Assembly: GCA_007376745.1 (NCBI GenBank)
Contig: VMGU01000002.1
Coordinates: forward strand, 1-14,992
Origin: Parcubacteria group bacterium Athens0714_26
Lineage (GTDB): Bacteria > Patescibacteriota > Minisyncoccia > UBA6257 > 02-FULL-45-10c
Direction of reading: 5' to 3'
Length of the DNA: 14,992 nt
Numbering within the stretch: position 1 is the stretch's first letter; each line of letters begins with the position of its first letter. The notes beneath the pieces were generated by a model. It saw only the letters and a list, made by a program, of their open reading frames with translations, had not been told where the DNA came from and searched no databases. The position numbers and the translations under genes were made by a program. This document shows positions 12,681 to 14,992 of the stretch, in pieces.

Positions 12681-13379
12681 ATGAATAAAAAAAGTTTGTT
12701 GATTATTACGGTTTTGGTCGCGCTAATTTTAGGAACTGTGGCCGTGGTTTATACGATAGTATATAAAAAAGCGAAATTAGCCAACGAGTTAATATCCGCC
12801 GGCAAATCGCAGCAGCCGCAGAACGCGGAAAATCCTCAAAATAATTCCTCCGGCGCGGTCGGCGGCGCAAAAGAAAATAAGCCGTCAGATCGGCAGTTGA
12901 GCCCGGCATATGTGTTGGAAAAAGATAAGTTTTCCATCAGTATTCCGGTTGGATGGAAAGATGAGTATTATCCGAGCGTTTCGGCTATGGTTTTAAATCA
13001 AGCTGATGAATTAAATGACCCCGCGGCTATGAAGGATGGTTTTAAATCATATTTTTCCGTAAGTCATGAAGATTTAAGGGGGCATAGCAGAGAAGAGTAT
13101 GCCAATGAAGTTAAGAAACAGATAATGGGGATATCTAAAGACGCGATTATTAATAATGAAAAATACGGTACGATTAATGGACACGACAGTTATAGTTTTG
13201 AATCAAAACTTACTCGTGACGGAATAAATTTCCGAGTTTTGTTGGTATTTGTAAAAGGCGACAGCGACGATATCTGGACAATGTCTTTTAATACCACCGA
13301 AGTTTATTGGGATTCTTATAAAAGTATTTTTACAGATACGGCAAACTCGTTTAAAATAAAAAGCAACGCGGCCGGTTAG
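12681..13379 (+). CDS. membrane-anchored PsbP-like protein
   Basis: It encodes 232 residues. An N-terminal membrane anchor spans about 5-27 (LLIITVLVALILGTVAVVYTIVY). A low-complexity Gln/Asn/Gly linker spans about 40-75. The globular outside domain begins with FSISIPVGWKDEYYPSVSAMVL, the opening strand pair of PsbP/DcrB/LpqN-like folds. Later strands include HDSYSFESKL, RVLLVFVKGDSDDIWTMSFNT and a final helix YWDSYKSIFTDTANSFKI. In bacteria outside photosynthesis such domains sit in envelope proteins of unknown function. No catalytic motif is seen. It lies between a HAD phosphatase and an anchored cyclophilin, likely in one operon. Confidence 0.78.
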   Translation: MNKKSLLIITVLVALILGTVAVVYTIVYKKAKLANELISAGKSQQPQNAENPQNNSSGAVGGAKENKPSDRQLSPAYVLEKDKFSISIPVGWKDEYYPSVSAMVLNQADELNDPAAMKDGFKSYFSVSHEDLRGHSREEYANEVKKQIMGISKDAIINNEKYGTINGHDSYSFESKLTRDGINFRVLLVFVKGDSDDIWTMSFNTTEVYWDSYKSIFTDTANSFKIKSNAAG

Positions 13380-13416
13380 TGTATGGATTTAATAATTAAC
13401 AAAAAATTATTTGATT

Positions 13417-14061
13417 ATGAAAAAAGAATTGTTAAATATAATCATTATTATAGTCGTGATTGTAGCGGGCATTGTTGCGGTTAAGTATTTTGTTTCAAAC
13501 AAAGAAGCCGTCAGCTCTGCCATAGATCAAAATAAAACCGAGTTCGTAATTCAAAAAAATAATATGAATATAATCAGCATTAAAACTAATTTGGGATTAA
13601 TAAAATTTACTACATATGACGCGGACGCGCCGAAAACAGTTCAAAATTTTATAACTTTGGCGGAGAAGGGTTTTTACAATAATATTATTTTCCATCGAGT
13701 CATCAAGGGTTTTATGATTCAGGGCGGAGACCCTAATTGCGGTAACTCGTCTCTCGGGGCGTGCGGGACGGGTGGGCCGGGATATAAGTTTGAAGATGAG
13801 TTGAATCCTGATACCGATTCATATAAAGCGGGATATAAAAAAGGAGTGGTGGCTATGGCGAACTCCGGGTCTAATACAAATGGCAGCCAGTTTTTTATAA
13901 TGCTTGAGAATTATCCTTTACAGAATAACTACACTATTTTCGGCAAAGTTATTGAGGGTCAGAATGTGGTTGATGCCATAGGGAATCAGGTAACGGATGG
14001 AAATGACCGGCCAATTACGCCTGTTACGATTGAAAGCGTTACAGTTGAAAAAAATAGCTAA
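13417..14061 (+). CDS. membrane-anchored cyclophilin-type peptidyl-prolyl isomerase
   Basis: This 214-residue protein catalyses cis-trans isomerisation of prolyl bonds during folding. An N-terminal anchor (about 6-25, isoleucine/valine-rich) puts the enzyme domain outside the cell. The cyclophilin domain (about 50-212) has FHRVIKGFMIQGGDP (catalytic Arg94, Gln102 in this region) and MANSGSNTNGSQFFI (148-161), the latter including the Gln-Phe-Phe active-site stretch. It ends with FGKVIEGQNVVDAI. Two cysteines (about 108 and 116) in the GGDPNCGNSSLGACGTGG loop could form a disulphide or bind metal, unusual compared with standard cyclophilins. The ATG at 13417 was chosen over the TTG at 13411. 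No Shine-Dalgarno sequence is present. Confidence 0.95.
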   Translation: MKKELLNIIIIIVVIVAGIVAVKYFVSNKEAVSSAIDQNKTEFVIQKNNMNIISIKTNLGLIKFTTYDADAPKTVQNFITLAEKGFYNNIIFHRVIKGFMIQGGDPNCGNSSLGACGTGGPGYKFEDELNPDTDSYKAGYKKGVVAMANSGSNTNGSQFFIMLENYPLQNNYTIFGKVIEGQNVVDAIGNQVTDGNDRPITPVTIESVTVEKNS

Positions 14062-14072
14062 TTGTGCTAATG

Positions 14073-14102
14073 TTGAATTACAGCTGTAAGGGCTGATTTT
14101 AT
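14073..14102 (+). promoter_or_regulatory. promoter with a palindromic operator-like site
   Basis: TTGAAT (14073-14078), 18 bases, TTTTAT (14097-14102) with an upstream TG (14094-14095). A perfect 12-base palindrome TTACAGCTGTAA (14078-14089) lies between the boxes, a natural position for a repressor operator. No regulator for it is identified. Confidence 0.4.
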
Positions 14103-14118
14103 TTTCTTTAAAAAATTA

Positions 14119-14128
14119 AAGGGGGTGA
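14119..14128 (+). promoter_or_regulatory. strong Shine-Dalgarno site
   Basis: AAGGGGGTGA matches the anti-SD complement AAGGAGGTGA in nine of ten positions and ends five bases before the ATG at 14134. It selects that start over the GTG at 14125, which lies inside it. Confidence 0.7.
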
Positions 14129-14133
14129 GGAGA

Positions 14134-14466
14134 ATGGGTTTGGAAGATAATAATTTTGACGCGCCGAGTAGTCTGCTTGGGGAGTTAGAAATCATTGGTC
14201 CTAAAATCTCGATTAAAAAGTTTTGTGCGGGACGCATTGCCAATGAGGAAGACAAAAAACAAAGCAAGTGTACCATGGTTTTTAGCGGAGCCGCTGGTGA
14301 ATCGGTTGACGTCCAATATGTAGACGGGAAACTGGTTCTTTCAAACGCGAAAACTTGCACGGGCGAAATTCCGGAATTTATCCAGGAAATAAAAAAGGCA
14401 GGAAACAAAAGTGTGATATTCCGGTATCCCGGCGGCAGAGATTTCTCGGTATTTGTAAGGATGTAA
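14134..14466 (+). CDS. small hypothetical protein with three cysteines
   Basis: It encodes 110 residues, not recognised. It has a Leu/Glu-rich start (MGLEDNNFDAPSSLLGELEIIG), an alternating strand region (KISIKKF, TMVFSGA, VDVQYVDGKLVLS), a helix (EIPEFIQEIKKAG) and a final strand (SVIFRYPGGRDFSVFV). This order looks like a small alpha/beta fold. Cysteines sit in KFCAG, SKCTM and KTCTG and could bind metal or a cofactor. No signal peptide is visible, so it is cytoplasmic. It has its own promoter, a possible operator and an unusually strong ribosome-binding site, and is closed by a terminator, which points to a separately regulated, well-translated unit. Confidence 0.72.
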   Translation: MGLEDNNFDAPSSLLGELEIIGPKISIKKFCAGRIANEEDKKQSKCTMVFSGAAGESVDVQYVDGKLVLSNAKTCTGEIPEFIQEIKKAGNKSVIFRYPGGRDFSVFVRM

Positions 14467-14470
14467 TAAT

Positions 14471-14505
14471 TAAAAGCTCTCCATATGGAGAGCTTTTATA
14501 ATTTT
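14471..14505. terminator. perfect palindromic bidirectional terminator
   Basis: A 28-base perfect palindrome (14471-14498: TAAAAGCTCTCCAT and its complement) is followed by AT-rich DNA with TTTTATAATTTTT. It sits between two convergent genes and has A and T tracts on both sides, so it should stop transcription from both. Confidence 0.85.
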
Positions 14506-14517
14506 TAAGAAGGGCGC

Positions 14518-14832
14518 TTACGAGGTTTCGTTTAAAGCCGGGGGTTTGTTTGCATAGCTGATTTTAAACTTGATTTGGTAGTCGCGCAGAAGCGACGCGA
14601 TAAGAACAAATATATGGAGTTTGTCGGTCCAGATCTTATTGTCTTTTAAATAAATCTTGGCAGTTTCTTCTCCGGTCATAGTGTTTTCTTTAAAAGTTAA
14701 CTCCTCTCCATTTTTATTTTCTTCTATTTCGTATTTCCTTGATTCAACGGGCGGTTCGGGAAAATTTTGCTCCAAAATCAAAGTTTTTACGCTGTGTACT
14801 TCTTTGTGCGCGACTTTAAAAATCGTGAACAT
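14518..14832 (-). CDS. small hypothetical protein
   Basis: It encodes 104 residues, not recognised. It begins MFTIFKVAHKEVHSVKTLILEQ, then a charged middle part (YEIEENKNGEELTFKENTMTGEETAKIYLKDNKIW), and ends with a helix (KLHIFVLIASLLRDYQIKFKI) and a polar tail. Alternating hydrophobic and charged residues suggest a beta-sheet followed by one helix; the helix is too short and charged around it to call a membrane segment. It has a clear promoter, a full Shine-Dalgarno site and shares the palindromic terminator with the convergent gene at 14134. These signals make it a likely real gene although no family is seen. Confidence 0.68.
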   Translation of the reverse strand: MFTIFKVAHKEVHSVKTLILEQNFPEPPVESRKYEIEENKNGEELTFKENTMTGEETAKIYLKDNKIWTDKLHIFVLIASLLRDYQIKFKISYANKPPALNETS

Positions 14833-14841
14833 AGAGTATAG

Positions 14842-14848
14842 CCTCCTT
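14842..14848 (-). promoter_or_regulatory. strong Shine-Dalgarno site
   Basis: On the minus strand AAGGAGG lies nine bases upstream of the ATG at 14832, near the optimum and identical to the anti-SD complement core. Confidence 0.75.
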
Positions 14849-14873
14849 ATTTAGATTTAAATTTGCTTTTGAT

Positions 14874-14902
14874 ATATTAAGATAAAAATTTTAAAAAGTC
14901 AA
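14874..14902 (-). promoter_or_regulatory. promoter of the 14832 gene; remaining right end otherwise empty
   Basis: On the minus strand TTGACT (14897-14902), 17 bases, TAATAT (14874-14879): five of six matches to the -35 and good spacing. The predicted leader is about 35 bases. Nothing else is recognised between here and the window end. Confidence 0.65.
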
Positions 14903-14992
14903 TTTCGTGTACTCGTCCATAACATTTGAGACTTTTCAACTGTTAATTTATTACAAATATAACGTAAGGGCGAAATAAGTCCAATCGACCAA

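Noticed and set aside
14657..14854. 65-codon plus-strand ORF opposite the last hypothetical gene
   Set aside because: The minus-strand gene has promoter, Shine-Dalgarno site and terminator; this frame has none and runs through the Shine-Dalgarno site of the other.

Overview
The window looks like chromosomal DNA of a candidate-phyla-radiation bacterium (Patescibacteria, Parcubacteria-like). This is inferred from four things. The DNA is AT-rich and gene-dense, with short membrane-anchored proteins and many starts that lack a Shine-Dalgarno sequence. Short GC-rich palindromic repeats are scattered between and inside genes. The secreted K-x-A-V coiled-coil protein is of a kind I associate with such genomes. 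TGA is used as a normal stop. No rRNA, tRNA, CRISPR array, transposase or phage gene was recognised.

Layout: (1) 1-1400: the end of a GerMN-domain protein, a non-coding stretch with a palindrome, a small multi-pass membrane protein and a cold-shock protein with a terminator. (2) 1400-4340: a double zf-TFIIB zinc-ribbon protein on an apparently leaderless mRNA. After it comes a tight three-gene cassette: an ECF-like sigma factor, a single-pass membrane protein in the anti-sigma position, and a secreted repeat-built coiled-coil protein whose C-terminus is displaced by a frameshift. (3) 4359-8009: a DEAD-box RNA helicase with a hairpin-capped 5' leader, overlapping a BaiN/YhiN-type flavoprotein split by a frameshift, then an RsuA/RluF-type pseudouridine synthase. 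All three carry in-frame repeat elements. (4) 8071-9051, minus strand: the GTPase Obg. (5) 9140-11319: a GH1 beta-glycosidase and a membrane-anchored clan-A glycosidase, joined by an ATGA overlap. (6) 11325-11879, minus strand: QueH epoxyqueuosine reductase. (7) 11951-14061: a HAD phosphatase, an anchored PsbP-like protein and an anchored cyclophilin. (8) 14134-14832: two convergent small hypothetical genes around a perfect palindromic terminator. These two are the only genes in the window with strong Shine-Dalgarno sequences.

Themes: RNA and ribosome functions dominate (cold-shock protein, helicase, pseudouridine synthase, Obg, QueH). A second group acts at the cell envelope (GerMN protein, sigma cassette, anchored glycosidase, PsbP-like protein, cyclophilin). 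The two most notable observations are the sigma / membrane protein / secreted coiled-coil cassette and the palindromic elements that have entered reading frames without breaking them, most heavily in the flavoprotein gene. The two apparent frameshifts (near 4103-4119 and 5969-5995) could be real or assembly errors.
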